Position numbers and translations under genes: made by a program
In this document: positions 9,459 through 18,165 of the stretch, one piece after another
Layout of the letters: every line of letters starts with the position of its first letter
Position numbering within the stretch: position 1 is the first letter of the stretch
Notes under the pieces: model-generated
Databases searched by the model: none
The model's input: only the letters and a program-made list of their open reading frames with translations
What the model was told of the DNA's origin: nothing
Source of the DNA: CAZPXZ01 sp965219495
Lineage (GTDB): Bacteria; Pseudomonadota; Alphaproteobacteria; Rhodobacterales; CAZPXZ01
DNA: 64,000 nucleotides
Direction of reading: 5' to 3'
Assembly: GCA_965219495.1 (NCBI GenBank)
Contig: OZ244777.1
Span: 310,001 to 374,000, forward strand

Positions 9459-9535
9459 TTCCTCTGACGATGCCGCCGCAAGCGTTCAGCCAATGCCGGC
9501 CTCTCGGGAAGACAAAATAATGTTCGATAATCTTC
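9459..9535 (+). repeat. 77-bp dispersed direct repeat, copy A
   Basis: Starts TTCCTCTGACGATGCCGCCG and ends ATGTTCGATAATCTTC. It matches copy B at 21744-21820 in the same orientation with only scattered substitutions. Neither copy lies in an intact gene. The two bracket 12 kb holding the thiolase, SDR, zeta-like and TRAP genes. Its identity (element end, MITE or shared relic) is unknown. Confidence 0.75.
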
Positions 9536-9719
9536 TGAGTCCTGAGGGTTAAAAAGTTTGCGCAAGACCAACTAGGAAATTCGATGCAACAAGCTAGGAT
9601 CAAGAAGTATCCGATGCGGCTAGCCACAGCACGGCGAAACAGCGGCACCATGAGTTCAATTTCAAAAGACCTTTGGCCAACGGATCTCAGAGCAGCCCGT
9701 GCAACAAAAGGACGAGACC

Positions 9720-10922
9720 ATGCGTGACGCCGTTATCGTTTCCACCGCCCGAACCCCCATAGGCAAAGCCTATCGCGGGGCGTTTAATGACACTCAGGCG
9801 CAGACTCTGATCGGCCATGCGGTCTCGAACGCGGTGTCGCGTGCCGGTCTTGAGGGTGCCGAGGTTGAGGACTGCATCATCGGGGCGGCCCTTCAGCAAG
9901 GGTCCAGCGGCTTCAATATTGCCCGTCAGGCGGTGATCCGTGCCGGCCTGCCCGTGACTGTTGCCGGCATGTCGGTGGATCGGCAATGCGCCAGTGGGAT
10001 GATGGCGATTGCCGCCGCCGCGAGACAGGTGCTGTATGATGGCATGAACATCGCCGTGGGTGGTGGGGTCGAAAGCGTCAGTCTGGTTCAGACCGACAAG
10101 ATGAACGGTTATCGCGCCGCCGATCCGTGGATCGAAGAACACAAACTGGCCCTCTATATGTCGATGCTCGAGACCGCTGAAATCGTCGCCGATCGCTATG
10201 GCATCAGCCGCGGGGCACAGGACGAGTACGCGCTGCAATCGCAACAGCGCACCGCCGCCGGACAACGGGCTGGAAAGTTTGATGACGAGATCGTCCCGAT
10301 AACCACCGTGATGAAGGTGACGAATAAGGAGACAGAAGAAATCAGCGACCACGAGGTGACGCTGGACAAGGACGAGGGCAACCGGCCCTCGACCACGCTC
10401 GAGGGTCTGAGCGGCCTACAGCCGGTGCAAAAAGACGGTCAGGTTGTCGCTGAGGGCCGCTTTATCACTGCCGGCAATGCCAGCCAGCTCTCCGATGGTG
10501 CCTCGGCCAACGTGGTGATGGAGGCCCGCGAAGCCGAGCGCCGCGGCCTGCAGCCACTGGGCCGCTATGCCGGCATGACGGCGTCGGGCTGCGAGCCCGA
10601 TGAAATGGGCATCGGGCCGGTCTTTGCGGTGCCGAAGCTGCTGGAGCTGAACGGGTTGAAGATGGACGATATCGGCTTGTGGGAATTGAACGAGGCCTTC
10701 GCCGTGCAGGTGCTTTACTGCCGCGATAAACTGGGCATTCCCAATGAATTGCTGAATGTCAATGGAGGCGCGATTTCCATCGGCCACCCCTATGGCATGT
10801 CTGGCGCGCGCATGGTCGGACACGCGCTGATCGAGGGCAAGCGGCGCGGGGCAAAATATGTGGTCAGCACAATGTGCATGGGCGGCGGCATGGGCGCGGC
10901 CGGCCTGTTCGAGGTGCTGTAA
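9720..10922 (+). CDS. Acetyl-CoA acyltransferase (thiolase)
   Basis: A 400-residue thiolase that cleaves 3-ketoacyl-CoA with CoA, or condenses acetyl-CoA. The nucleophilic Cys lies in SVDRQCASGMMAIAAAARQV; NEAFAVQ, GGAISIGHPYGMSGAR (catalytic His) and CMGGGMGAAGLFE (second Cys) are all present, so the enzyme should be active. It starts at ATG 9720 with GGACGAG upstream; an earlier ATG at 9699 is less likely because homology begins at MRDAVIVSTARTPIG. It could complete a beta-oxidation cycle with the ligase, dehydrogenase and hydratase at 2.1-6 kb, but lies 3 kb away behind IS debris. Confidence 0.92.
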   Translation: MRDAVIVSTARTPIGKAYRGAFNDTQAQTLIGHAVSNAVSRAGLEGAEVEDCIIGAALQQGSSGFNIARQAVIRAGLPVTVAGMSVDRQCASGMMAIAAAARQVLYDGMNIAVGGGVESVSLVQTDKMNGYRAADPWIEEHKLALYMSMLETAEIVADRYGISRGAQDEYALQSQQRTAAGQRAGKFDDEIVPITTVMKVTNKETEEISDHEVTLDKDEGNRPSTTLEGLSGLQPVQKDGQVVAEGRFITAGNASQLSDGASANVVMEAREAERRGLQPLGRYAGMTASGCEPDEMGIGPVFAVPKLLELNGLKMDDIGLWELNEAFAVQVLYCRDKLGIPNELLNVNGGAISIGHPYGMSGARMVGHALIEGKRRGAKYVVSTMCMGGGMGAAGLFEVL

Positions 10923-10976
10923 TGTTCGGTGATCTCCTTCCCGGAGCACTGAACGGCTGCGTCCGCCGGCGGTCTA

Positions 10977-11978
10977 TCAGTCCACTGTGAGTACAACATT
11001 TCCCAACACGCGACGCTGTTGAACAAGCTCCAAGGCCTTGGCGGCATCCTGCAGTGGAAAAGACCGGGTGATTTGCGGCTTTACCTTACCGATGCCATAC
11101 ATTTCGAACAGTTCGGCCAGATAGACACTATGCTGTGTGGGATCGCGCCTCGTGAAAGGGCCCCAATACACGCCGACGATCTGGCAGCTCTTTAGCAACG
11201 TCAGATTAAGTGGGATTTTCGGAATGCCTGCGGCAAAACCAACCACCAGAAACCGACCATTCCACGCCATGGCGCGAATGCAGGGTTCAGCATAATCGCC
11301 GCCGACGGCATCGTATGCCACATCAACCCCGTTCCGCCCGGCGATCTCTTTGATCTTGCCGGACAAGGCTTTTTGAGCATCGCGATCCATTTCACGCTGG
11401 TAAATGATCGTTTCATCGGCACCTATCTTGCGACAGAATACCGCCTTTTCCTCTGAAGATACCGCTGCAATCACGCGGGCCCCCAATGCTTTACCTACTT
11501 CAACTGCAGCCGTGCCAACACCTCCAGCCGCACCTAATATCAGCAACGTCTCTCCGGACTTAAGCGCAGCGCGGTCACGTAATGCGTAATGCGATGTTCC
11601 ATAGGTAAAGATAAAACATGCAGCGTCTTCAAACGGCATGACATCGGGGATTTTAACGGCACTAGACGACTCGACAGTAATGTGGGTTACGAAGCCGCCA
11701 TGCCCTGCTGGCAAAGCCCAAACACGATCACCCACTTCAAAATCGTCCACGCCTTGGCCGACAGCCTCAACAATACCCGCAACTTCTGATCCTGGCGCAA
11801 AAGGGCGAGGCGGTTTGTGCTGATACAAATCTTGAATGATCAATATATCTGGGAAATTCACTCCCGCAGCTTTGACAGTGATGCGGAATTCACCGGCCTG
11901 GGGCTCCGGAATCGGCATTTCGGTCAATACCAGTGTCTCCGGCCCCCCCGGGGCATTGCTCAACATTGCTTTCATCAT
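10977..11978 (-). CDS. NADPH:quinone oxidoreductase-like (zinc-free MDR family) protein
   Basis: 333 residues of the medium-chain dehydrogenase/reductase superfamily, QOR branch. The N-terminal GroES-like domain shows GVNFPDILIIQDLY and PFAPGSEVAGIVEAVG. The nucleotide-binding domain carries LLILGAAGGVGTAAVEVGKA, the AAxGGVG-type NADPH motif. No structural or catalytic zinc Cys set is seen. Such enzymes reduce quinones or activated double bonds, and some act on enoyl-CoA esters. The start is ATG 11978 (or 11975) with GGGGTAGG upstream. The SDR gene upstream on the same strand ends about 80 bases before it. Confidence 0.88.
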   Translation of the reverse strand: MMKAMLSNAPGGPETLVLTEMPIPEPQAGEFRITVKAAGVNFPDILIIQDLYQHKPPRPFAPGSEVAGIVEAVGQGVDDFEVGDRVWALPAGHGGFVTHITVESSSAVKIPDVMPFEDAACFIFTYGTSHYALRDRAALKSGETLLILGAAGGVGTAAVEVGKALGARVIAAVSSEEKAVFCRKIGADETIIYQREMDRDAQKALSGKIKEIAGRNGVDVAYDAVGGDYAEPCIRAMAWNGRFLVVGFAAGIPKIPLNLTLLKSCQIVGVYWGPFTRRDPTQHSVYLAELFEMYGIGKVKPQITRSFPLQDAAKALELVQQRRVLGNVVLTVD

Positions 11979-12056
11979 AGGCCTACCCCTTTTTCGGTCG
12001 CGTCAACATTCGCGAATGGCCGTATGAAGAATGCCCTCGTGGCATGCGCGAGGGGA

Positions 12057-12827
12057 TCACCGGCCCAGGAGATATCCACTGTCCACCACCAAAAACTCCC
12101 CCGCAGTCTGAGTTGCATCGATTGCCAGATAAACAATCGCCTTGGCAACGTCTTCCGGGCTGACCACGCTGCCCAGTGCCACAGTCTTTTTGTATTCAGT
12201 TTTCATGGCTTCAAATTCTGCTTCAGTATGTTCGGCGAGAAACCATTCGGTATCAAGTAGTCCTGGTAGCACCGCGTTGACCCGGATTTCCGGCGCCATC
12301 AGCCGGGCGAGGGCCTTCGTCATTGCATTGAGCGCACCCTTGGAAGCGATATAAGCCAAGGAACTACCACCACCAACTTTCGCTCCTAACGATGACACGT
12401 TGACAATAGATCCCCGACCGCTTTTTCGCAAAAAGGGCTCTGCTGCGCGCGCAAGTTGGAAGGGTCCCAATACATTGACATCGTAGATGCGATGAAAATC
12501 TTCAGAATTCTGGGCAGCAAAATCGCTCAAAACTGTAAACTGTGTATATGCCGCGCTGCAAATCAAGGAGTCCATTTGCCCCCATTTTTCCAATACGGCG
12601 TCGACCATATTGCGGCAATCGGAATCCTTGGATACGTCACCCGCGACCGACATCGAATCGCCAGCAAACGTTGTGCACTCTGCAGCCACCACCTTTGCTG
12701 CTTCTTCGCGGCTTCGGTAGTTGACTGCTACCCTGATTCCTCGCGATGCCATAAGGCGTGCAGTTGCTGCACCAACACCAGAAGCACCACCTGTTACAAG
12801 TGCGACCGGCTTTTCCGTTTGCATCAT
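12057..12827 (-). CDS. SDR-family oxidoreductase
   Basis: About 256 residues of a classical short-chain dehydrogenase. The cofactor motif TGGASGVGAATARL is near the N-terminus, followed by AGDVSKD, NVSSLGAKVGGG with the catalytic Ser, and YIASKGALNAMTKALA with the Tyr-x-x-x-Lys pair. VNAVLPGLLDTEW follows. Arg in NYRSREE after the glycine motif suggests NADP(H). The substrate is unknown; by context possibly a 3-hydroxyacyl intermediate. Starts at 12827, 12824 and 12863 are all possible, and none has a strong ribosome site. Confidence 0.88.
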   Translation of the reverse strand: MMQTEKPVALVTGGASGVGAATARLMASRGIRVAVNYRSREEAAKVVAAECTTFAGDSMSVAGDVSKDSDCRNMVDAVLEKWGQMDSLICSAAYTQFTVLSDFAAQNSEDFHRIYDVNVLGPFQLARAAEPFLRKSGRGSIVNVSSLGAKVGGGSSLAYIASKGALNAMTKALARLMAPEIRVNAVLPGLLDTEWFLAEHTEAEFEAMKTEYKKTVALGSVVSPEDVAKAIVYLAIDATQTAGEFLVVDSGYLLGR

Positions 12828-12931
12828 TTGAGCTTTCAATCTGGATTCGACTCCAAATAGCATATTGGCACAGCGGAGCGTGAGCTACTCCCCATTTGCT
12901 GGACAGATTTGATGGCCATTTAAGGTACAAG

Positions 12932-13135
12932 TCATGTCTGCCAGACAGGTTGCTTCTGATCGTTGGAAGTCCGGTAAACCGCACAGGGCGTCCGTCCGCG
13001 AAGAGCGGAATGCGGCCGGTGTCGATCGTGGAATGTAGTCACTGCCGATGCCGGCTCGCGCCTCACGCCCGCCGCTCCGTGCATGCAGATGGATGCACTC
13101 ATATTTGAGCGGGCGCGGCAACCGTTTGCGAAGTT
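12932..13135 (-). pseudogene. IS3-family transposase (OrfB) C-terminal remnant
   Basis: Reading leftwards, RPLKYECIHLHA in one frame, then after a frameshift FHDRHRPHSALRGRTPCAVY and a stop at 12932. These are the last catalytic and tail motifs of IS3-family OrfB (SLKYECVYLH… YNxxRPHSALGGRTPxxVY). Everything upstream is missing. Confidence 0.78.
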
Positions 13136-13547
13136 TCTGTCCCGTTCCTGAATGTGTGCGTCGGTGAAATGCCTAGAGTGTCAGTCGAAATGGACCCTGA
13201 ATTGACCCTGCGGATACTCGTCTTCATCTGCGTCACGGTCTGACGGATCGCTTACGTCCGTTTTCAGGTACTACCGATGGGTATCCCTTGAGGACACGCA
13301 TGGATGCGCGGGACTTGGAAATAAAGTGGTGCCTATACGGTACCTGGCCAATAATCAAGGTTTTTCATGGCAACAAATAATCAATTGATAATACAAGGAA
13401 GATTTGGTTGCGGGGGCTCGCAACCACCGAGACCGACATTCGGTGATCATCTCGATCTGATCCGTTGCAACCTTCTGTATTTGCAGAAGGATTCGCGACG
13501 TGACGCCGTATTGTTCGCCAATGTCCCCTGGGAATCAAGAGGCGGCA
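13136..13547. other. Gap with no recognised gene
   Basis: No coding frame with a family signature. A segment near 13170-13210 (AGTCGAAATGGACCCTGAAT) is reminiscent of IS21-type subterminal sequence, but this is too weak to call. Confidence 0.4.
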
Positions 13548-14099
13548 TCATGGGCTTGGCGACGACATACGTGCGATAGCCGCTGCTGCCCAGCCCGGAA
13601 GACGCTCCGCGGTCCACCATGCCGCTCTCTTGAACACCGCTACTTCGCGGTGGGGGCGGTCAGGGTTCGTGTTGTCGTAGAGACGCGTCTCATGCGCCCG
13701 CGCGATCGCGGCCGGCAAGTTGGCCCGCGACCGGGAGAAGCGCCGCAGCGCGTCCTGTTCCGGGACATCGTGGCCGCCCGACGCGACACGGGTACGGATG
13801 CGGTCGAGCGCCAGGTCGGGCGAATCCACGGACACGTAGTGCAGTTCGATCCGGTCGCCGTCTGCTCGCGCTTCGTCCATGTGGCGGAGAACGCCGGAAC
13901 CGGCCAGGGTGGTTTCCACCAGATGCGTCCGGCCCGCGCGGAGCGCCGCCCGCCGCCGCAGAGCTTCGCGCGCTGCCTGTCCCGGGTTGTCGGACATGCG
14001 GCGCGCAATCGCGTCGGGGTCGATGATGTCCAGCCCGCTGAGCCACGTGGTACGCGTCAGTGTGGACTTGCCGCACCCGTTCGGGCCGGCCACGACCAT
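13548..14099 (-). CDS. Zeta-toxin-like P-loop kinase
   Basis: 183 residues starting MVVAGPNGCGKSTLTRTTWL. The Walker A motif GPNGCGKST opens the fold; DIIDPDAIARRM, HLVETTLAGSG and HYVSVDSPDLALDRIRTRV follow, in the order seen in small kinases of the zeta/COG4185 type. Zeta toxins phosphorylate UDP-activated amino sugars; whether this one does is not shown. ATG 14099 is the only possible start, since no start codon exists between it and the upstream in-frame stop. The 66-residue gene just upstream ends 37 bases before it and is a candidate antitoxin. Confidence 0.78.
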   Translation of the reverse strand: MVVAGPNGCGKSTLTRTTWLSGLDIIDPDAIARRMSDNPGQAAREALRRRAALRAGRTHLVETTLAGSGVLRHMDEARADGDRIELHYVSVDSPDLALDRIRTRVASGGHDVPEQDALRRFSRSRANLPAAIARAHETRLYDNTNPDRPHREVAVFKRAAWWTAERLPGWAAAAIARMSSPSP

Positions 14100-14136
14100 G
14101 AAGCGTGGGCATGGCGGGAAGTGCCGCCCGGCCGGA

Positions 14137-14337
14137 TCAGGCGGACTTTCGGTCGGGCCGCGGGATTACCCTGTCTCCGTCTTTCGTCCGCGCGATGTAG
14201 GCGCCGTCCGAGCGGACGCCGTAAAGCGTCGCTCCGGCCTCGACCTGGGCTGCGAGGTCCGCCTTGATCTGGTCGCGCCAGTCCTTCGGACGGCCGGGCT
14301 TCTCCGGTGGCGCTGCAGTTTCCTTGTGCTTCCCCAT
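14137..14337 (-). CDS. Small protein upstream of the zeta-like kinase, candidate antitoxin
   Basis: 66 residues, very polar: MGKHKETAAPPEKPGRPKDW, then RDQIKADLAAQVEAGATLYG and a basic C-terminus. AAGG lies ten bases before ATG 14337. It is on the same strand as the kinase gene with a 37-base gap, and a perfect 9-bp hairpin sits 40 bases upstream. By position it resembles the small partners encoded before COG4185-type kinases. The antitoxin role is inference; the family is not recognised with confidence. Confidence 0.55.
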   Translation of the reverse strand: MGKHKETAAPPEKPGRPKDWRDQIKADLAAQVEAGATLYGVRSDGAYIARTKDGDRVIPRPDRKSA

Positions 14338-14377
14338 GCCGCCGACCTTACTTCCGATGTCCGCCGCATTCAACGCG

Positions 14378-14400
14378 CCATCGCGGGGTTGCCGCGATGG
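14378..14400. promoter_or_regulatory. Perfect 9-bp inverted repeat upstream of the toxin-antitoxin pair
   Basis: CCATCGCGG, a 5-base loop (GGTTG), then CCGCGATGG. It lies 40 bases before the small-protein start, where an autoregulatory operator would sit. No U-tract follows on either strand, which argues against a terminator. Confidence 0.45.
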
Positions 14401-14687
14401 TAGCTGTTGTTTCTCAGAGTCTTTCGCCAGTAGCAGGTGCGTTTGTACCGGACTATTTCGGACACGGATTGGAGTGGGCACGGAATAATCCGGCACGGGA
14501 TTGGTGGACTTCTTTTCCCGGCGGGCTGCGTTCCGAGCGGGGGGATTCCGAGTAGGCCGGACGCGGTTTGTTGCGCTGGGCGTCCGGCAGGCGCGGCGAT
14601 GTTTTTTCCATGCAGAGGGTCGGCCCGCGCGATGGCAGTCGCCGGACCGTGGGCAGCTGTTGCAATTTCGCCATGAGATCGACTTGA
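14401..14687. other. Region upstream of the recombinase remnant
   Basis: No gene recognised; the + strand frame that becomes the recombinase is closed here by TGA at about 14685, so the resolvase catalytic domain is absent. Confidence 0.45.
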
Positions 14688-15758
14688 CCGCCGAAGACTA
14701 CGTTATCAGGCAAGCTTGGCGAGAAGCAAGTCGGCCGCTGTGCCTGCGAGGTTGCCGAACGCGACAGGCTGGCTCTGCGCCGCTGGGAACAGGAGCTGGA
14801 ACACTGTCGCTATGAGGCGCGGCTTGCGGAACGCCGTTATCGGCAGGTTGATCCCGACAACCGGCTGATCGCCGCCACCCTCGAGCGGGATTGGGAAAAG
14901 GCGCTGATCGCCCTGAAGGAGGCGGAAGACGCCCTCGAGGCGGCACGGGCCCGGCAGCCGCAACCGCCGCCGCTGGAGTTGTTCACGGAACTCGGCGCGT
15001 CTCTCACGCGGGTGTGGGAGGCGCCGTCAACGACCATGGTCGACCGCAAGCGCCTGCTGAGTTGCCTTGTTGAAGAAGTCGTGCTCCAGATCGACCGCGA
15101 GGTCCGGCAGGTCATCGCAGTCGTATACTGGCGTGGCGGACGGCTTGACGAGATCACCTTGCCGTTGCTTGTCCAGCCTCCGCAGCCGAGCCGCGACGAC
15201 AGGAGCACGGTCAAGCTGGCGCGCAACCTGTCGCGCTTCTACGCAGACAAGGAGACCGCCCGCATCCTCAATCGCCAGGGCCGGCGAACGGCCCGGGGTC
15301 TGGCCTTTTCCGCCGAACTGGTGAGAGCGCTGCGCCAACGTCACGATATTCCCGCTCACGTCCAGGACAAGGCCGGCGATGGCGATCCGGCCGAACTTCT
15401 GAGCATTGCCGAGGCAGCCCGGGTGCTCGGTGTTCATGCGGGGACGCTGTACCGCTGGATCCACGCCGGTCTGGTCCCGGTGGCACAGCCTGATATCGGC
15501 GGCGCGCCGTTGCGCGTGCGGATGACGGCAGATCTGCGTGCACGCTTCTGCGCGGCGCCTCCGGAGGGGTTCGTGCCGGTCGCGGTCGCGATGACGCGCC
15601 TTGGGGTCTCGCGCCAGACCATCTGGCACCGCGTCAGGTCGGATGTCCTTGCAACCTGCCATGTAACCCATGGGAAGGCGCGCGGGCTTTACGTCCGGTT
15701 GCCCGACGAGGCCGATCTACCCCTGCTGCAGGCGCTTTCAGAGGACACGGCGCAATGA
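14688..15758 (+). pseudogene. Large serine recombinase, C-terminal part only
   Basis: The frame is open from 14688 without an ATG near its start. It reads a coiled region (YEARLAERRYRQVDPDNRLI, LERDWEKALIALKEAEDAL), then DRKRLLSCLVEEVVLQIDRE, the C-terminal domain typical of transposon serine recombinases. Two MerR-like helix-turn-helix segments follow (LSIAEAARVLGVHAGTLYRW and VAVAMTRLGVSRQTIWHRV). The N-terminal resolvase domain with the nucleophilic Ser is missing, so it cannot catalyse recombination. It probably belonged to the element that carried the neighbouring zeta-like kinase. Confidence 0.82.
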
Positions 15759-15974
15759 AGCCGCAACGACCTGGCTCCACGCCACTTGGGGCGGTCGCCC
15801 CGGGCTCTCATCTGCCGCCTCAGGCACTCACGCCGACAGCCGGGTTGGCCGACAACGGCTCATTCGCACCTTGTAAAGCTGAGGACCAAGCATTGACAAA
15901 TCATAGAGAAACAAACAACTTCAACAAGTTGGAACCCACCGACCAGAGCGAACTACCGAGTAGCAGTTTATTGC

Positions 15975-16409
15975 TTAAGTCTCGGCCAGAAGCAGCGGAT
16001 GGCCGTGCCCAGCCTCCCAGTCGGCGCCGAGCCGCCGCGTCATCGCCGCCAGCGCGAAGGTGGCGAGATTCGGAAACGCGCCGGGCGCGCCAAGGACGAG
16101 GAAGCGGGTGTTGTTCGCGATCAGGTGAAGCCGGGAGAACTGCTCCGCCCGCCTCCAGCCGATCCAGCGGTCGCGCGGCCGGCACTTGAAGGCGCCGGAC
16201 TGCCAGCCGGCGAGGCCGACCCAGCGCCCCTTCCACTCGAACACGTAGCGGAGGCCGCGCCCGGCGAATCGCTTGAAGCCGAGATAGTGGTGCCGGTCCG
16301 CGAGCGCGTCCCAGCGGCGGCGCTCGTGCGGCTCGGCGAGGCGCACCGTCACGTCGGCGAGGCGAAAGCCCCGCGGAGTGGCGCCGAAAATGCCCGGTTC
16401 GCTGTCCAT
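15975..16409 (-). pseudogene. DUF4338 (DruA-like) protein, C-terminally truncated, copy 1
   Basis: From ATG 16409 (GGGGCG upstream) 144 residues: RWDALADRHHYLGFKRFAGR, GLRYVFEWKGRWVGLAGWQS, FKCRPRDRWIGW, and NNTRFLVLGAPGAFPNLATF. This matches DUF4338, the family of the Druantia DruA protein, which is also common as an orphan in mobile DNA. The frame stops at HPLLLAET, just before the conserved tail expected after LLET. Homology with copy 2 (25295 onwards, opposite strand) extends ~85 bases upstream of the gene. No druBCDE-like genes are present, so a Druantia system is not supported. Confidence 0.75.
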
Positions 16410-16580
16410 GACGCCCCGGATATCGCATTCCGGACCGGGAAGCCAGAGGAAAATCGAGGCCGTTGATAGAAAAACCGCAATTTGTCAAGTGACTTCAGCG
16501 TGGGAAAGCCCTGCCTTTGGACCCATTCCACCTTGACTGTCCCTTGCCCTATCCCTACGCTAATCTTGGCTCCATTCTTA

Positions 16581-16652
16581 AACCGTGTGTGTGCCTTCAA
16601 CCGTGTGTGTGCCTTCAACCGTGTGTGTGCCTTCAACCGTGTGTGTGCCTTC
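16581..16652. repeat. 18-bp unit repeated four times in tandem
   Basis: Unit AACCGTGTGTGTGCCTTC, four perfect copies (starts 16581, 16599, 16617, 16635). The length is a multiple of three, so frames stay open through it, but no gene is supported. It lies between the DruA-like flank and the TRAP operon. Confidence 0.95.
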
Positions 16653-16994
16653 TCTAGGTGGCTGCTAGGGCGGGGTGCGGGCTTAGTATTACTGATCTCC
16701 GTGAGCAGCCCGTACGGGCGTTAGTCCGGCGCGGTGCGAAAGCCGCGAGCAGGCCGCACGACGTGACGTGTGGTCGGAGCAAGGTCGGGCAGCGTCTATA
16801 TCGACACGAGTTCCATGGGCCCGGCGATCATTGGAAGGATCGCGAACCAGTCTACTAAGAAAGGCGTCGAAACTGCACCGCGGAATCCCCTACGTACCGC
16901 GCAAGATCTGGGTGGTTTCGCGGGGGAGACATCTCTATAAACGGATATTGAAACCTGTCACGGAGACAGGACGACCCTAGGGAGGAATAACGAA
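16653..16994 (+). other. Leader region of the TRAP operon
   Basis: No gene. Holds a short hairpin CCTGTC-ACGGA-GACAGG at 16953-16969 just before the dctP ribosome site (AGGGAGGAATAACGAA). A promoter is expected here, but no clear -35/-10 pair is seen. Confidence 0.5.
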
Positions 16995-18074
16995 ATGACA
17001 AGCAGATATTCATTGTTCGCGCGGAGTTGCCTGATGGCACTCCCACTGGTGCTGATGACTGCTGGGCACACACTAAAAGCGCAGGAAGTCATCACGCTCA
17101 GTTTCACCACCTACGTTCCGGACATACCGTTCATGCAGAACACCAAGGATTGGTTGGATGCGGTTGAAAAAAGGAGCGGGGGTCGTATCAAAATAGAACC
17201 CCGCACCTGGGGCGGGGCCTTGTTTGGTGCGGACGAGTTGCTGGGTGCAGCCGGCGACGGTTCGGTCGACATAGTTTGGAATTCACCCGCTTATACGCCG
17301 GCCGCTCAGCCAATCCAAACTCTCCTCAACATGCCATTCCTTACCTCCAACGTCGACTCGTCTGCAAAGGCCCAGACAATGCTCTATGAATCATGGGCCC
17401 CCGCTCGTGAGGATTTCACAAAGAATAACGTTGTTTTACTCTTCAAGAATACATCGGGTGCAATGGGAATTGGCCTGAGCGAGCCAATCACCGGGCCCGA
17501 GGGATTGGCGGGATTGAAGCTCCGTGCCCCTGGCAAGATATGGGGCAGCGGAATCAGCAACGCCGGATCCGTTCCGGTACAGATGAGCGCCGTCGATATC
17601 GAGCAGTCTATGCGGGGCGGCATCATCGACGGGTTTTCCGAAATCCCAATAGGCGGTGTCGGGATTTTTTGCGGTTACTGCAAGCAGGTCGTCGATCCGC
17701 GCATTGGGCCATTCGGCATGGGTCATTTGGTGATGAACAAGGATAAATTCGACAGTCTGCCTGACGATCTGAAGGCGCTCCTCGAGGAGATGCGGTGGGA
17801 GTACATCGTTCGCACAGCGAAACACGCGCTGGAATCGGACGCTGCGATCCACGAAGTGCTCGATAACCAGAACGTAGAGTTCCTGCGCTTCAGTGACGAG
17901 CAGTACCAGGCTTGGTACGACGCGATGAAGGTTGATGAGGTCGTCGAGGCCCAAATCAAGGACGTCGAGGCAAGAGGCGTTCCGGCGCGCGAGGCGCTCA
18001 GGCGTTTTCGTGAGCTAACGGATCAATATGACCTTGTTACCATCCGGTTCATGTTCTCTGATCCTGTGAACTGA
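16995..18074 (+). CDS. TRAP transporter solute-binding protein (DctP family)
   Basis: 359 residues. The N-terminus MTSRYSLFARSCLMALPLVL is a secretion signal, probably cut after LKAQ near residue 30. The mature protein has the DctP layout: ITLSFTTYVPDIPF, a central LAGLKLRAPGKIW (the region holding the carboxylate-binding Arg in this family) and VDIEQSMRGGIIDGFSE. It captures an organic acid in the periplasm for the two membrane subunits downstream. ATG 16995 has an excellent ribosome site. The ligand is not predictable; dctP-type binding proteins next to dioxygenase and CoA genes often import organic acids. Confidence 0.92.
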   Translation: MTSRYSLFARSCLMALPLVLMTAGHTLKAQEVITLSFTTYVPDIPFMQNTKDWLDAVEKRSGGRIKIEPRTWGGALFGADELLGAAGDGSVDIVWNSPAYTPAAQPIQTLLNMPFLTSNVDSSAKAQTMLYESWAPAREDFTKNNVVLLFKNTSGAMGIGLSEPITGPEGLAGLKLRAPGKIWGSGISNAGSVPVQMSAVDIEQSMRGGIIDGFSEIPIGGVGIFCGYCKQVVDPRIGPFGMGHLVMNKDKFDSLPDDLKALLEEMRWEYIVRTAKHALESDAAIHEVLDNQNVEFLRFSDEQYQAWYDAMKVDEVVEAQIKDVEARGVPAREALRRFRELTDQYDLVTIRFMFSDPVN

Positions 18075-18081
18075 TCGCCGT

Positions 18082-18126
18082 GGGCTCGCATGGTGCCCGC
18101 GGCCGATTTGCGGCCTGTGCGAGCCC
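18082..18126 (+). promoter_or_regulatory. Intercistronic hairpin between dctP- and dctQ-type genes
   Basis: Outer stem GGGCTCGCA (18082-18090) pairs with TGCGAGCCC (18118-18126); an inner stem GGCCG/CGGCC (18101-18105, 18111-18115) closes a 5-base loop. It starts 8 bases after the binding-protein stop codon and has no U-run. Such a structure could protect the dctP message 3' end or reduce permease expression. Confidence 0.7.
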
Positions 18127-18165
18127 TAGTGACCGGTCCGCACCAAAGCGTCTCTATTTCGCAGT

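Noticed and set aside
15975..16409. Druantia anti-phage system
   Set aside because: Only truncated DUF4338 genes are present; none of the large helicase or other Druantia partners is found.
16581..16652. Short CRISPR-like array
   Set aside because: The 18-bp units are directly adjacent with no spacers and no cas genes nearby; it is a simple tandem repeat.
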